From assembly GCF_002933815.1 (NCBI RefSeq), contig NZ_BEYR01000002.1:62001-126000 (forward strand): a stretch of DNA of 64,000 nt, given 5' to 3'. Made by a program: the position numbers and the translations under genes. Origin of the DNA: Sphingobacterium sp. HMA12 (GTDB lineage Bacteria; Bacteroidota; Bacteroidia; Sphingobacteriales; Sphingobacteriaceae). The notes beneath the pieces were generated by a model that saw only the letters and a list, made by a program, of their open reading frames with translations, had not been told where the DNA came from and did not search any database. The stretch's first letter is position 1. Each line of letters starts with the position of its first letter. Shown piece after piece: positions 10,037 to 19,971 of the stretch.

Positions 10037-10277
10037 CACAGTTCGTCTTACTGAGTTAGAAAAATAGAAGACTTCTCCAATTGTTGCGACGTCCTTCTTT
10101 TGTCCAAGACTTTACTTAGGCAGTAATCACGTCGAAACAGGGATCGTATAGATTAGTGTTCTTTAGCAGAACTACTATTTGAGGCTTAGGTGCGTTTGAG
10201 CGGTTCTCAGTATAAGCTGTGGCTGTTCTTTTGTGTTTCTGCTATCTTAAAGGGAATCTATCGGAATTTAATCCAGG

Positions 10278-11171
10278 CTACTTTTGATACATCCTGCGAT
10301 AATCTTGCGGAGACATCTTCATCTCTTTGGTAAAAGCGTTGGAAAAATGAAAGGGATCATAGAAATGCAACTTGAAAGCGATCTCTTTAATTTTCAGTAG
10401 CGTAAATTGTAAATATGAGCAGGCTCTTTGCATACGCAATTGATTGTAGTATACCATGGGTGGATAAGAGGTCTTCTGTTTGAATAAGTTGATCAAGTGC
10501 GATTTCGAATAATTAAAATGTGAGGCAATCTCATCCAAACTAATGTTATTTTCCAAATTATCCTTCATAAATAGGATGATATCCTGAATGATATTATCGA
10601 CTTTAATCGGATTGCTTTCTTTGTATTGTGCCGAATATTTGACGGATGCCAAAAAATATTGCAAGCAAAAACTTGTGTATTCTAAATTTTCTGGACTATA
10701 GCCCATTTCCAGATTCTGATATATACTTTCAAACAACTGAAGTCGGTCGTTGTGCTTGTTTGTGTGGGCATCATTTATGTGGATGATCTGTCCGATGATA
10801 TTTTCAAAAAGCGATGCTTCAGTACCTTGGAAGTGGATCCAATAAATACTCCAGGGGTCGTTGGCTCTGGAACCATAAGAATGCGTTGTATTTTTAGGAA
10901 TGATGTAAAGATCATTTCTGGAGATGTTATAAGTTATTTCATTCTGTTTGATCCACCCATGGCCGTTTTCGCAAAAAATCAAAATATATTCTGCACAGCC
11001 TTCTTGACGATCACGATAATGCTTTTTTGCATTCGGATAGTAGCCAATATGTGTGATGTACAGTTTTGAAGTGATATTATTCTGTGCTTGATAGTTGCAC
11101 ACGGAATAAGGAAGCACAATAGCCTTCTCTCCTTTGAATCCTTCTGCCATTACATCCGTATCTCGAATCAT
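10278..11171 (-). CDS. AraC-family transcriptional regulator
   Basis: A 297-residue regulator with an N-terminal cupin-like sugar-sensing domain (about residues 25-175, with the AraC-type stretch NDLYIIPKNTTHSYGS) and a C-terminal double helix-turn-helix DNA-binding domain (about residues 195-295, including SLDEIASHFNYSKSHLINLFK and the end motif FSNAFTKEMKMSPQDYRR). It is transcribed divergently from the MFS sugar porter, with 118 bases between the two starts that contain repeated TTACATG half-sites, so it most likely controls the sugar cluster at 11290-18916. The inducer is unknown. Confidence 0.93.
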   Translation of the reverse strand: MIRDTDVMAEGFKGEKAIVLPYSVCNYQAQNNITSKLYITHIGYYPNAKKHYRDRQEGCAEYILIFCENGHGWIKQNEITYNISRNDLYIIPKNTTHSYGSRANDPWSIYWIHFQGTEASLFENIIGQIIHINDAHTNKHNDRLQLFESIYQNLEMGYSPENLEYTSFCLQYFLASVKYSAQYKESNPIKVDNIIQDIILFMKDNLENNISLDEIASHFNYSKSHLINLFKQKTSYPPMVYYNQLRMQRACSYLQFTLLKIKEIAFKLHFYDPFHFSNAFTKEMKMSPQDYRRMYQK

Positions 11172-11212
11172 AAGTTAGGAAATTTGGTATATGCTGTAAA
11201 AATAATAATATT

Positions 11213-11251
11213 TTACATGTTTATCGTGCTCACTTACATGATTCTCATGTA
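11213..11251. promoter_or_regulatory. Candidate AraC operator
   Basis: Two direct copies of TTACATG (11213-11219 and 11234-11240) are spaced 21 bases start to start, which is two helical turns, as is usual for AraC-type half-sites. The second copy also forms a palindrome ACATGA-TTC-TCATGT (11236-11250). The sites lie between the divergent AraC and MFS genes. That the regulator binds them is inference. Confidence 0.5.
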
Positions 11252-11289
11252 GTATTCCTGTAATTTTACGTCAATAAATCTAAATTCTT

Positions 11290-12678
11290 ATGCAAAAGAC
11301 CGCGACGACGTATTTGCTGTTAATCACTTTTGTGGCCGCTATTGGTGGGTTTCTTTTTGGCTACGATTGGGTTGTCATTGGAGGGGCGAAGCCTTTCTAT
11401 GAAGCATATTTTCATCTGGAATCTGACCCCGCGCTTCAAGGTTGGGCGATGTCGTCAGCGATTGTAGGCAGCTTTATTGGCGTATTACTTTCGGGAGGTT
11501 TGGCAGATCGTTATGGTCGAAAACCACTGATTTATATAGCGGCAATTCTTTTTATTATATCTGCTGTAGGAACAGGTATGGCTGCTAACCTTAGTCTCTT
11601 TATTATTTATCGTGTACTGGGTGGAATAGGGATAGGTGTAGCTTCCAATCTGGCACCAATGTATATTGCTGAGATAGCACCAGCGGAGAGTCGTGGAAAA
11701 TTTGTTTCGATCAACCAGCTGACGATTGTATTGGGTATACTCGCGGCGCAAATTGTGAATTGGCTAATTGCAAAACCTGTGTTACCTGACGAGATTATCG
11801 CTACAACATGGAATGGACAGCAGGGCTGGCGGTGGATGTTTTGGGCGGGAGCGATTCCAGCAGTTATTTTTTTATTGCTGCTTTTCCTGATCCCGGAAAG
11901 TCCAAGATGGCTATACAACAAAGGAAAACATGAAGAGGCCAGACGTATCTTTTTGCGAATGGGTGGTGATTATTATGCTAACGAAAACATGGCTACCATT
12001 GACGCTGCCAATAAAAACCATGATAAACTAAAAAAAAGAAATCTATTTAAGGGGAAATTATTGCAGTTGTTGCTGCTCGGAAGTTTTATCGCAGTCTTTC
12101 AACAATGGTGTGGCATCAACGTGATCTTTAACTATGCGCAAGAGATTTTTACAGCTGCGGGATACACGGTTTCGGGGATGCTCTTCAATATTATTATAAC
12201 CGGTGTGATCAATGTCATATTTACTTTCGTAGGAATGTATATGGTCGATAGGGTTGGGCGTCGCGCATTAATGTTGTTTGGTGCGGCGGGACTTTTTGGT
12301 ATTTATGCGGCTTTAGGTGCTTGCTACTATTTCAATTGCAGCGGCATCTTTGTGCTTCTTCTGGTATTAGCTGGAATTGCGGTTTATGCGATGACATTAG
12401 CGCCGGTGACCTGGGTTATCATTGCTGAAATTTTCCCTACGGCAGTCAGAGCGCAAGCTATGGCTATAGCTACCTCGCTATTATGGATAGCATGTTTCGT
12501 ACTTACCTATACCTTTCCGATGTTGAATCAAAGCTTGGGAGCGGCGGGCACATTCTGGCTGTATGGAATAGTCTGCTTGATTGGCTATGTCTTTTTGTGG
12601 GGGCAATTGAAAGAGACCAAAGGCAAAAGTCTCGAGGAAATTGAACAGGAATGGTCTGATGAAGCCATAACACCCTGA
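11290..12678 (+). CDS. MFS sugar porter (sugar:H+ symporter family)
   Basis: A 462-residue, 12-helix transporter of the sugar porter family (XylE/GLUT-like). Hallmarks visible are GGFLFGYDWVVIGGA in helix 1, the loop motif LADRYGRKP, PESPRWL after helix 6, the second-half loop motif DRVGRR and the C-terminal KETKGKSLEEIE. It should bring a monosaccharide across the inner membrane. It is the first gene of the AraC-controlled cluster; the downstream DUF5107 and GH2 genes suggest the sugar comes from an extracytoplasmic glycoside. The exact sugar cannot be deduced. Confidence 0.93.
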   Translation: MQKTATTYLLLITFVAAIGGFLFGYDWVVIGGAKPFYEAYFHLESDPALQGWAMSSAIVGSFIGVLLSGGLADRYGRKPLIYIAAILFIISAVGTGMAANLSLFIIYRVLGGIGIGVASNLAPMYIAEIAPAESRGKFVSINQLTIVLGILAAQIVNWLIAKPVLPDEIIATTWNGQQGWRWMFWAGAIPAVIFLLLLFLIPESPRWLYNKGKHEEARRIFLRMGGDYYANENMATIDAANKNHDKLKKRNLFKGKLLQLLLLGSFIAVFQQWCGINVIFNYAQEIFTAAGYTVSGMLFNIIITGVINVIFTFVGMYMVDRVGRRALMLFGAAGLFGIYAALGACYYFNCSGIFVLLLVLAGIAVYAMTLAPVTWVIIAEIFPTAVRAQAMAIATSLLWIACFVLTYTFPMLNQSLGAAGTFWLYGIVCLIGYVFLWGQLKETKGKSLEEIEQEWSDEAITP

Positions 12679-12749
12679 TTTTTGCATATAGAAATCCATT
12701 TTTATAATTAAATCAACTTACAGTATATAACCTAATAGCTCTTTAGAAC

Positions 12750-15700
12750 ATGACAGAATTGACACGTTACCTGATTAAATCTACAGTGGATCAGCGCGGC
12801 ATCGTAAAAGTTTGGGCGGAACCTGTGGCGATACCGACCTATGAGGTCGGTACGATGGAAAAAAATCCGATTTTTGCTGAAAAACGTGTGTACCAAGGTA
12901 GCTCAGGTGTGGTATATCCCTATCCGATTATTGAAAAAATTAGTGACGAGAAACAGGATAAGGTCTATCAGGCGCTATTTATTGAAAATGAATATATCAA
13001 GGTGATGATTCTGCCTGAACTCGGCGGAAGGATCCACATGGCCTATGATAAATTCCGAGAACGGCATTTTGTTTATTATAATGAGGTGATCAAGCCAGCT
13101 CTGGTAGGGCTTACAGGACCTTGGATTTCTGGGGGGATCGAATTCAATTGGCCTCAGCATCACCGTCCGACGACCTTTATGCCAACAGAATATTTAGTTG
13201 AGCATAATACAGATGGGAGTGTGACCGTATGGTGCAATGAAATCGAACGTATGTTTCGGATGAAGGCCATGCAGGGATTTACACTTTATCCTGACAAAGC
13301 TTTTATTGAAATAAAGGTGCAGGTTTATAATCGCACGGCTCTACCGCAGACTTTCCTCTGGTGGGCCAATCCAGCTGTTGTCGTCAATGATGATTATTAC
13401 TCTGTTTTTCCACCTGATGTAAATGCAGTGTTTGATCATGGCAAAAGAGAAGTTTCAACATTTCCGATTGCAACAGGAACCTATTATAAATACGATTATT
13501 CAGCTGGAGTTGATATAGCACAATACAAGAATATTCCTGTTCCGACATCCTATATGGCTATTCAATCAAAATATAATTTTGTGGGGGGGTACGAAGCCGG
13601 AGATACCAATGCGGGGATGTTGCACGTTGCGGATCACCACATTTCTCCGGGAAAGAAACAATGGACATGGGGTAATGGTGATTTTGGTGTGGCTTGGGAC
13701 CGGAATCTGACAGACGAAAATGGTCCTTATATCGAATTGATGGCAGGTGTTTACACCGACAATCAGCCCGATTTTGCTTGGTTGCAGCCTTATGAGGTGA
13801 AATCATGGTCACAATATTTTATGCCTTACGCGGCTGTTGGTCATGTGAAGAATGCAACGAAAGACCTTGTCCTCAATATGGAGGTCCATCAACAGCGTGC
13901 GGACATTATTCTATACGCAACAGCTGTATTTGAAGGGCTTCATATTGTTCTTTGTGATAAGCAAGGAAGAGTTTATCTGGAGGAAAAGATTCATTGTTCC
14001 CCTCGTAATATTTATAAACAAACTGTTTCTGATTTGCAGAGTGATCCATTTGATTTGATCCTGTCCGTTTATGATAGCAATGGTAATGAAATGCTGCAAT
14101 ATCAATTGGAAAAGAAAAAAGATAGCACAGATATTCCCGAACCGGCACGGGCTGTTTCAGTACCAGAATCCATTCACTCGACGGAGGAGTTATTCCTGGC
14201 GGGACAGCATCTTGAACAATACCGGCACGCCACCTATAATCCTGTGGATTACTATCTTGAGGCATTGCGACGGGATCCGCATGATGCAAGATGTAACAAT
14301 GCAATGGGCGCTCTTTTATTGCGAAATGGAAAGATAGCCGAATCCATCGCTTACTTCCGTATCGCAATTGCGCGACTTACCGAACGTAATCCAAATCCTT
14401 ACGACGGCGAGGCCTACTATAATCTAGGCTTAGCTTTACAATTATCCGGTGAGCTAGAAGTTGCCTATGCCGCTTTTTACAAGGCGACCTGGAATGCCGC
14501 CTGGCAAGATGCGGGTTATTTTGGTCTTTCACAAATAGATTCAAAACGCGGACAATGGGATGCTGCTCTGGAAAAAATAGAGCGCTCAATAAACCGAAAT
14601 TGGAAACATCATAAAGCCCGGCAATTAAAAACCTCGATTTTAAGAAAACTAGGGCGGGTAGATGAAGCATTGGGTTACATTAAAGATTCTCTAGAAATAG
14701 ATCTATTTAATATGGGCTGTCAATTTGAATGGTACTTGCTGACAAAGGACGAGACTATATTATCGCCTATTCTAGATTTATGTAAAGTAAATGTACAGAG
14801 TGTGCTCGAATACGCGCTGGATTTTGCTCAGGCTGGTCTGTATGAGGAAGCTATCCAATTATTGGAAAAAACGATCGATGATCCGAAAGCAGTATATCCA
14901 ATGATATATTATGCGCTGGGGTATTTCAATGCATGTACCGGACAAAATGATCAGGCAAAAGCTTATTATGACAAGGGCGGTATTATGGATCCCACTTATT
15001 GCTTCCCAAATCGGCTAGAAGAGATCGTTATACTGCAGGACGCGATCCTGCACAATAACAACGATGCAAAAGCCCATTACTACTTAGGGAATCTATGGTA
15101 CGGGAGGAGGCAACATCAAGATGCGGTGGACTGCTGGGAGCGAGCCATACAATTAGATCAACAGTACCCTACCGTTTTTCGTAATTTGGCTTTGGCTTAT
15201 CATAATCGGATGGACAGGAAGGCGGAGGCTGTTGCTTTGTTGGAAAAAGCATTCGCATTGGATGAGACAGATGCACGGCTGCTGATGGAATTGCACCAGC
15301 TTTATAAGAAACAAGGGTGCAATTACACGGAAAGATTGACGCTATTGGATCGCTATGCAGATCTTGTTGTCAGCCGAGATGATCTTTTCTTGGAACGGAT
15401 TACACTTTTCAATCTTCTGGGACGATACGAAGAGGCTCGACAATTACTGGCTTCCCGACAGTTTAAACCTTGGGAAGGCGGAGAAGGGAAGGTGTCCCGT
15501 CAATATACAATCTGTCATCTGGAACTGACAAAAGAAAGATTAAAAGCCAATGATCCGAAGAGTGCCTTGGTCCTGTTAACAGCCATTGACAGCTACCCAC
15601 ATAATCTTGGTGAAGGTAAACTGATTACGGTGGAAGAGAACGATATTTATTACTATAAGGGAATTTTATACCGTTCGATGGGAGATGAGACGGAAGCAAC

Positions 15701-16118
15701 AGCCTACCTCATCAAAGCTACGCAAGGGACTCAGGAACCTCAGCAGGCTCTATTTTACAATGATCCGCAACCTGACAAGATCTTTTTCCAAGGTCTGGCC
15801 TGGCGTGAACTCAAACAAGAAGAGAAAGCTCAACAATGTTTCCAAAGGCTGATTGATCATGGTCAAACCTATTTGGACAGACCTTTTAAAATCGATTATT
15901 TTGCCGTTTCATTGCCCGATATGGATATTTGGGAGGATGATCTTGACCTTAAAAATAGGATTCATTGTCTATATGTAATGGGTTTAGGCTACCTCGGTAA
16001 AGGAGATTTGGCTTTGGCTAAGGATCATTTTGCACAGGTCAGAAAATTAGACCCTAACCATCAGGGTTGTTTATCTATGTTACGCTCTTATTTGGAGGAA
16101 GTCATCCTAAATAATTAA
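12750..16118 (+). CDS. DUF5107 domain protein with TPR repeats
   Basis: A 1122-residue protein without a signal peptide. The first 340 or so residues match the DUF5107 family pattern (aromatic-rich beta structure, e.g. LPELGGRIHMAYDKF, GGIEFNWPQHHRPTTF and FLWWANPAVVVNDDYYSVFP), a group with an aldose-epimerase-like fold that is often encoded beside glycosidases. From about residue 490 onward there are many tetratricopeptide repeats (e.g. ARCNNAMGALLLRNGKIAESI, AHYYLGNLWYGRRQHQDA), which usually mediate protein contacts. The GH2 gene begins 8 bases after its stop. A role in handling the imported or released sugar is inferred from neighbourhood only; no catalytic assignment is made. Confidence 0.85.
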   Translation: MTELTRYLIKSTVDQRGIVKVWAEPVAIPTYEVGTMEKNPIFAEKRVYQGSSGVVYPYPIIEKISDEKQDKVYQALFIENEYIKVMILPELGGRIHMAYDKFRERHFVYYNEVIKPALVGLTGPWISGGIEFNWPQHHRPTTFMPTEYLVEHNTDGSVTVWCNEIERMFRMKAMQGFTLYPDKAFIEIKVQVYNRTALPQTFLWWANPAVVVNDDYYSVFPPDVNAVFDHGKREVSTFPIATGTYYKYDYSAGVDIAQYKNIPVPTSYMAIQSKYNFVGGYEAGDTNAGMLHVADHHISPGKKQWTWGNGDFGVAWDRNLTDENGPYIELMAGVYTDNQPDFAWLQPYEVKSWSQYFMPYAAVGHVKNATKDLVLNMEVHQQRADIILYATAVFEGLHIVLCDKQGRVYLEEKIHCSPRNIYKQTVSDLQSDPFDLILSVYDSNGNEMLQYQLEKKKDSTDIPEPARAVSVPESIHSTEELFLAGQHLEQYRHATYNPVDYYLEALRRDPHDARCNNAMGALLLRNGKIAESIAYFRIAIARLTERNPNPYDGEAYYNLGLALQLSGELEVAYAAFYKATWNAAWQDAGYFGLSQIDSKRGQWDAALEKIERSINRNWKHHKARQLKTSILRKLGRVDEALGYIKDSLEIDLFNMGCQFEWYLLTKDETILSPILDLCKVNVQSVLEYALDFAQAGLYEEAIQLLEKTIDDPKAVYPMIYYALGYFNACTGQNDQAKAYYDKGGIMDPTYCFPNRLEEIVILQDAILHNNNDAKAHYYLGNLWYGRRQHQDAVDCWERAIQLDQQYPTVFRNLALAYHNRMDRKAEAVALLEKAFALDETDARLLMELHQLYKKQGCNYTERLTLLDRYADLVVSRDDLFLERITLFNLLGRYEEARQLLASRQFKPWEGGEGKVSRQYTICHLELTKERLKANDPKSALVLLTAIDSYPHNLGEGKLITVEENDIYYYKGILYRSMGDETEATAYLIKATQGTQEPQQALFYNDPQPDKIFFQGLAWRELKQEEKAQQCFQRLIDHGQTYLDRPFKIDYFAVSLPDMDIWEDDLDLKNRIHCLYVMGLGYLGKGDLALAKDHFAQVRKLDPNHQGCLSMLRSYLEEVILNN

Positions 16119-16126
16119 TTTCAGAC

Positions 16127-18916
16127 ATGCATCGTTATCTCATTTTATTGCTTGCTCTTCTACAGAGTTACTGCGTTTTGGCACTTGGAGGGCATCAGCT
16201 CAATCTTGCCGGACAATGGAGTGTACAACTTGACCCAGAGGATGTGGGTGTGAGGAACGGTTGGACGAATAGGTCTTTCACAACACCCATCAAATTACCT
16301 GGGACAACTGACGATGCAGGACTGGGAACTGCGAATAGCTTAATACCGGCGCTCACAAAACCCCAACTTTCCCATCTGACAAGGAAACATCGGTATGTGG
16401 GGGCAGCCTGGTACAGCAAGGAGCTATTTATTCCGAAAGGCTGGACGGGTAAAGAAATGATCCTGAAACTGGAGCGGATTATATGGGAATCCAATGTCTG
16501 GGTTGATGGAGTAGAAATTCCGCAAAAACAGCGCAGTCTTGTAGGTTCACATGAATTTGATTTAAGTTCTTTTTTAAAGGCTGGAAAAAAGCATCGTCTG
16601 ACTATCCGCATTGATAACCGCAAGAAGTTGGGGATCAGTGTCGATGATATGGCACATGCCTATACAGACCATACCCAGATTATGTGGAATGGTATCATCG
16701 GTTCAATGTATATTGAAGCCTTGGATAAAATTCATATCAAACAGTTAAGTACTTTTCCGGTTTTGAGCGCAAAACGTGTAGACCTAAAGGTAGTCCTTAC
16801 AAATAAAACACAAAGAAATACCAGTAGTACACTCAGGATAAGAACCAAATTTAAGGGTGAGAGCAAGTATCTTCCGACAATAGAAAAGGAGGTTTTATTA
16901 GCCCCTGGTGATTCCAGTATACCACTCAGCTATAATATGGGAGCGAATAGCAAAACGTGGAGCGAGTTTTCACCAAGTCTCTATGAAGTTGAAGTGGAAT
17001 GCCGTTCCAGTGAGGGAGTTAATGTGTTGAGTACATCGTTTGGTATGCGTGAATTGTCAAAGGAGGGGACAGTGATGAACATCAATGGACGGCCTCTGTT
17101 TCTCCGGGGGACATTGGAGTGCAGTATTTTTCCGTTGACGGGGCATCCTCCAATGGATAAAGCGGGATGGAAGAAAGTATTTTTGACAGCGAAGCAATGG
17201 GGACTCAATCATTTACGGTTCCACTCTTGGTGCCCCCCAGAAGCAGCCTTTGCTGTAGCTGATGAAATGGGGTTCTACCTTCAGGTTGAATTGCCGATCT
17301 GGGAAAATAACGTGGGTAAAGATGATGCGGTTTTAGGTTTTCTATATGAGGAGGCTGACAGGATGATCAAACAATACGGTAATCATCCGTCGTTCTGCTT
17401 TTGGAGTATGGGGAATGAATTGAGCGGCGACTTTGATGCCCTTAACACACTTGTAAAATACCTAAAAGAGAAAGATAAGAGACATCTATATACGGCGACA
17501 TCATTTACTTTTCAACAAGGACATGGAATTTCCGGCGAACCCTTTGACGATTTTCTGATTACGCAGTGGACGGCAAAGGGATGGGTGCGAGGACAAGGGG
17601 TTTTTAATAGTGAACCTCCTGTCTTTAATAAAAATTACAGTGCTTCATTGGATGGTGTTTCTATTCCTGTCGTTACGCATGAGATTGGACAATATGCTGT
17701 TTATCCCAATTTGGAGGAGATTAAAAAGTATACAGGTGTTTTAAAGCCTTTAAACTTTATTGCTGTAGCCGAAGATCTCAAACGTAAGGGTTTATTGCAT
17801 AAAGCGAAGGTATATATGATGTCTTCAGGCAAATTGGCTGCAATTCTGTATAAAGAAGAACTGGAACGGGCGCTGAAAACGCCGGGTATTAGCGGTTATC
17901 AATTATTGGATCTCCATGATTTCCCGGGCCAGGGCACGGCTTTAGTCGGATTATTGGATGCCTTTTGGGATAGTAAGAACATTATTTCAGCGAAAGAATT
18001 TAAACAGTTTTGTGCCCCAGTAGTGCCCCTGCTCCAGTTTTCCAAAGCCGTATATACCAATGATGAAGTATTTGAGGGGATTGTAGACATCAGCAATTAT
18101 GGTGCTGCAACATTGAGCGATCAGTTGGTCGAGTGGTCTATGAAAGATGGTACGAAAACTGTTGCAAAAGGTCACTTTCAAACAGTTGTAGGTCAGGGGT
18201 ACAACGGGAATATAGGCCGCTTTGAAGTGCCACTGCAGGCGATACAACAGGGCAAAAAGCTGACAGTTCATATTAATCTCAAAGGTACAAACTATGAAAA
18301 TCATTGGAATATATGGGTGTATCCTAAAGAAAATCAAATTGATTTTGCTGATGTAAGCTATACAAGGGAGCTGGACGAAGCGTTGCGTCTGTTGCGGGAA
18401 GGTAAAAAGGTTCTTTTAAATCCTGATTGGAAAAAAATTACCGGCATTGAAGGTAAATTTGTGCCTGTATTTTGGAGCCCGGTACATTTTCCGAAGCAGG
18501 CAGGGACAATGGGATTGCGCTGTGAGCCAAAACATCCCGTGTTTGGTAGTTTTCCAACCGATGGGCATACAGACTGGCAGTGGTGGGACTTACAGATCAA
18601 CTCCACAACAATGGTCATGGACCAGATCAAAGGCGGTGAGGCCCTTGTCGAAATGATAGATAATTTTGCGAACAATAGAAAACTGGCTTCACTCTTCGAG
18701 GGATCGGTAGGAAAAGGCAAGCTGATGGTGGCTTCATTTGATCTGGAGACTGATCTGGCAAATAGACCTGTTGCAAAACAGCTGCTACAATCCATTCTTG
18801 CCTATATGAATAGCTCGAAGTTTGTCCCAAGTGTTATCGAAAATCCAGAGGTATTGCAGAAGATTTTACAATATAAAGAATTGCAGGAAAAGGCTGCTCC
18901 CGGTGCTATTTATTAG
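16127..18916 (+). CDS. Secreted glycoside hydrolase family 2 protein
   Basis: A 929-residue GH2-type enzyme with a signal peptide (about residues 1-20). The jelly-roll sugar-binding domain (about 25-200), the immunoglobulin-like domain (about 205-310) and the TIM barrel (from about 318, INGRPLFLRGTLEC) are in the standard order. The retaining catalytic pair is visible: acid/base E431 in SMGNELSG and nucleophile E519 in VVTHEIGQY. A further C-terminal region of about 300 residues follows the barrel. It probably removes terminal sugars from oligosaccharides in the periplasm for import by the neighbouring MFS porter. Substrate (galactoside, glucuronide, arabinoside or other) cannot be fixed from sequence. 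Confidence 0.88.
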   Translation: MHRYLILLLALLQSYCVLALGGHQLNLAGQWSVQLDPEDVGVRNGWTNRSFTTPIKLPGTTDDAGLGTANSLIPALTKPQLSHLTRKHRYVGAAWYSKELFIPKGWTGKEMILKLERIIWESNVWVDGVEIPQKQRSLVGSHEFDLSSFLKAGKKHRLTIRIDNRKKLGISVDDMAHAYTDHTQIMWNGIIGSMYIEALDKIHIKQLSTFPVLSAKRVDLKVVLTNKTQRNTSSTLRIRTKFKGESKYLPTIEKEVLLAPGDSSIPLSYNMGANSKTWSEFSPSLYEVEVECRSSEGVNVLSTSFGMRELSKEGTVMNINGRPLFLRGTLECSIFPLTGHPPMDKAGWKKVFLTAKQWGLNHLRFHSWCPPEAAFAVADEMGFYLQVELPIWENNVGKDDAVLGFLYEEADRMIKQYGNHPSFCFWSMGNELSGDFDALNTLVKYLKEKDKRHLYTATSFTFQQGHGISGEPFDDFLITQWTAKGWVRGQGVFNSEPPVFNKNYSASLDGVSIPVVTHEIGQYAVYPNLEEIKKYTGVLKPLNFIAVAEDLKRKGLLHKAKVYMMSSGKLAAILYKEELERALKTPGISGYQLLDLHDFPGQGTALVGLLDAFWDSKNIISAKEFKQFCAPVVPLLQFSKAVYTNDEVFEGIVDISNYGAATLSDQLVEWSMKDGTKTVAKGHFQTVVGQGYNGNIGRFEVPLQAIQQGKKLTVHINLKGTNYENHWNIWVYPKENQIDFADVSYTRELDEALRLLREGKKVLLNPDWKKITGIEGKFVPVFWSPVHFPKQAGTMGLRCEPKHPVFGSFPTDGHTDWQWWDLQINSTTMVMDQIKGGEALVEMIDNFANNRKLASLFEGSVGKGKLMVASFDLETDLANRPVAKQLLQSILAYMNSSKFVPSVIENPEVLQKILQYKELQEKAAPGAIY

Positions 18917-18917
18917 C

Positions 18918-19628
18918 CTATTTAAGGTGCGTGCGCGCCTTCCTAAATGCGGTGATGATCCAGATATTGACCTCGCTGATCGGTATATTTGTTCGAAATA
19001 ACTGATCATAAATTTGAGAAATTGTATGGTCAAGGTCTCCGAAATCTCTATTCAGACAAGCATTCGCCAATTCGGCCTGTGATTTTATAGCGGGAACTGC
19101 TGCAGTAGATCGAATAGGACACAAAAGTATAGGTTTGTTCTGCATCCAATGCGAACTCAGCCGTATTGTCGACTGAATTGGTATAGGTCTTTTCAGTTAT
19201 AGAACCACCGACAGCTTTGTACACCATGATTTATACTTGATGTAATCTGCAAATGGCGCCCGCTCCCCAGCCACTGCAGCGTGGCTACTGGACGTTGACC
19301 GCAACAGGCTGCCACTTGTTACGGAGTGCTCACTGGTAAATATGGCGTCAGATGAACTTGATTTTGTAAATGGATCACTACCGTCTGGGCAGCTGCAGTG
19401 CTACTACTCTTACCCGCTTTTTTATTGTGTCGATGGGATTTTTTACGCCGAGTAATTCTTTACTGACACGAGTTTAGCCACTTGCTGAAACATTGTCTTT
19501 GCTTTAGAATAAATAGTTGTAAAGGCTAAGGCTGCATTTGAGAACATACCCATGTTGCCTAAACTTCTAAATTTCGATTTCATCTTAATTAACATTGATT
19601 TCAGACTATTTATTTTTCTACATTTCAA
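18918..19628 (-). pseudogene. Frameshifted remnant of a secreted Sphingobacterium-type protein
   Basis: No single frame is open here, but the minus strand gives a continuous protein-like sequence when frames are joined. The pieces are an N-terminal part (19628-19443, basic start and hydrophobic stretch ending ...VAKLVSVKN), a serine/threonine-rich part running to ERAPFADYIKYK (to about 19228), a part starting MVYKAVGGSITEKTYTNS and running to DAEQTYTFVSYSI (about 19227-19110), and a part starting STAAVPAIKSQAELANACL (to 18918). At least three frameshifts are needed; one is consistent with loss of a single A at the KYK/IMVYK junction near 19228. The joined sequence resembles secreted, repeat-rich Sphingobacterium proteins of unknown role. 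This remnant accounts for most of the 1 kb between the GH2 gene and the sigma-factor gene; the remaining 19629-19971 is AT-rich with no clear gene. Confidence 0.6.
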
Positions 19629-19971
19629 CCGTACGTAAAGAGATGTCGGGAAATTTGCGACTAGTCAACTACAAACAAATACTATTATCAATTAACAAGT
19701 GGCCGGTTAGCAAATTTTGCTATGAAAATAACGGGATAAATTAGGGGTAAATAAGAAGAAATATCGCTTAAATAGATAGCTTTTGATTGTATATACCATC
19801 TATAAACGCCAGACGGACATGAAATTAAAACATAGATATTGCGCGAAGATTTCGAAGTTCAGATTCGCAAAATTGGGTCGCACAACTAATCGCTTTTCTA
19901 AAACCCATATTTTGAAATCTTCCTTAAATTTTGTAAGATTGCACAACCAATCATATAAAGTCTAAAGCAGG

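Noticed and set aside
19783-19965. 60-residue plus-strand frame upstream of the sigma factor
   Set aside because: Basic, low-complexity translation with no family features; more likely the sigma-factor leader region.
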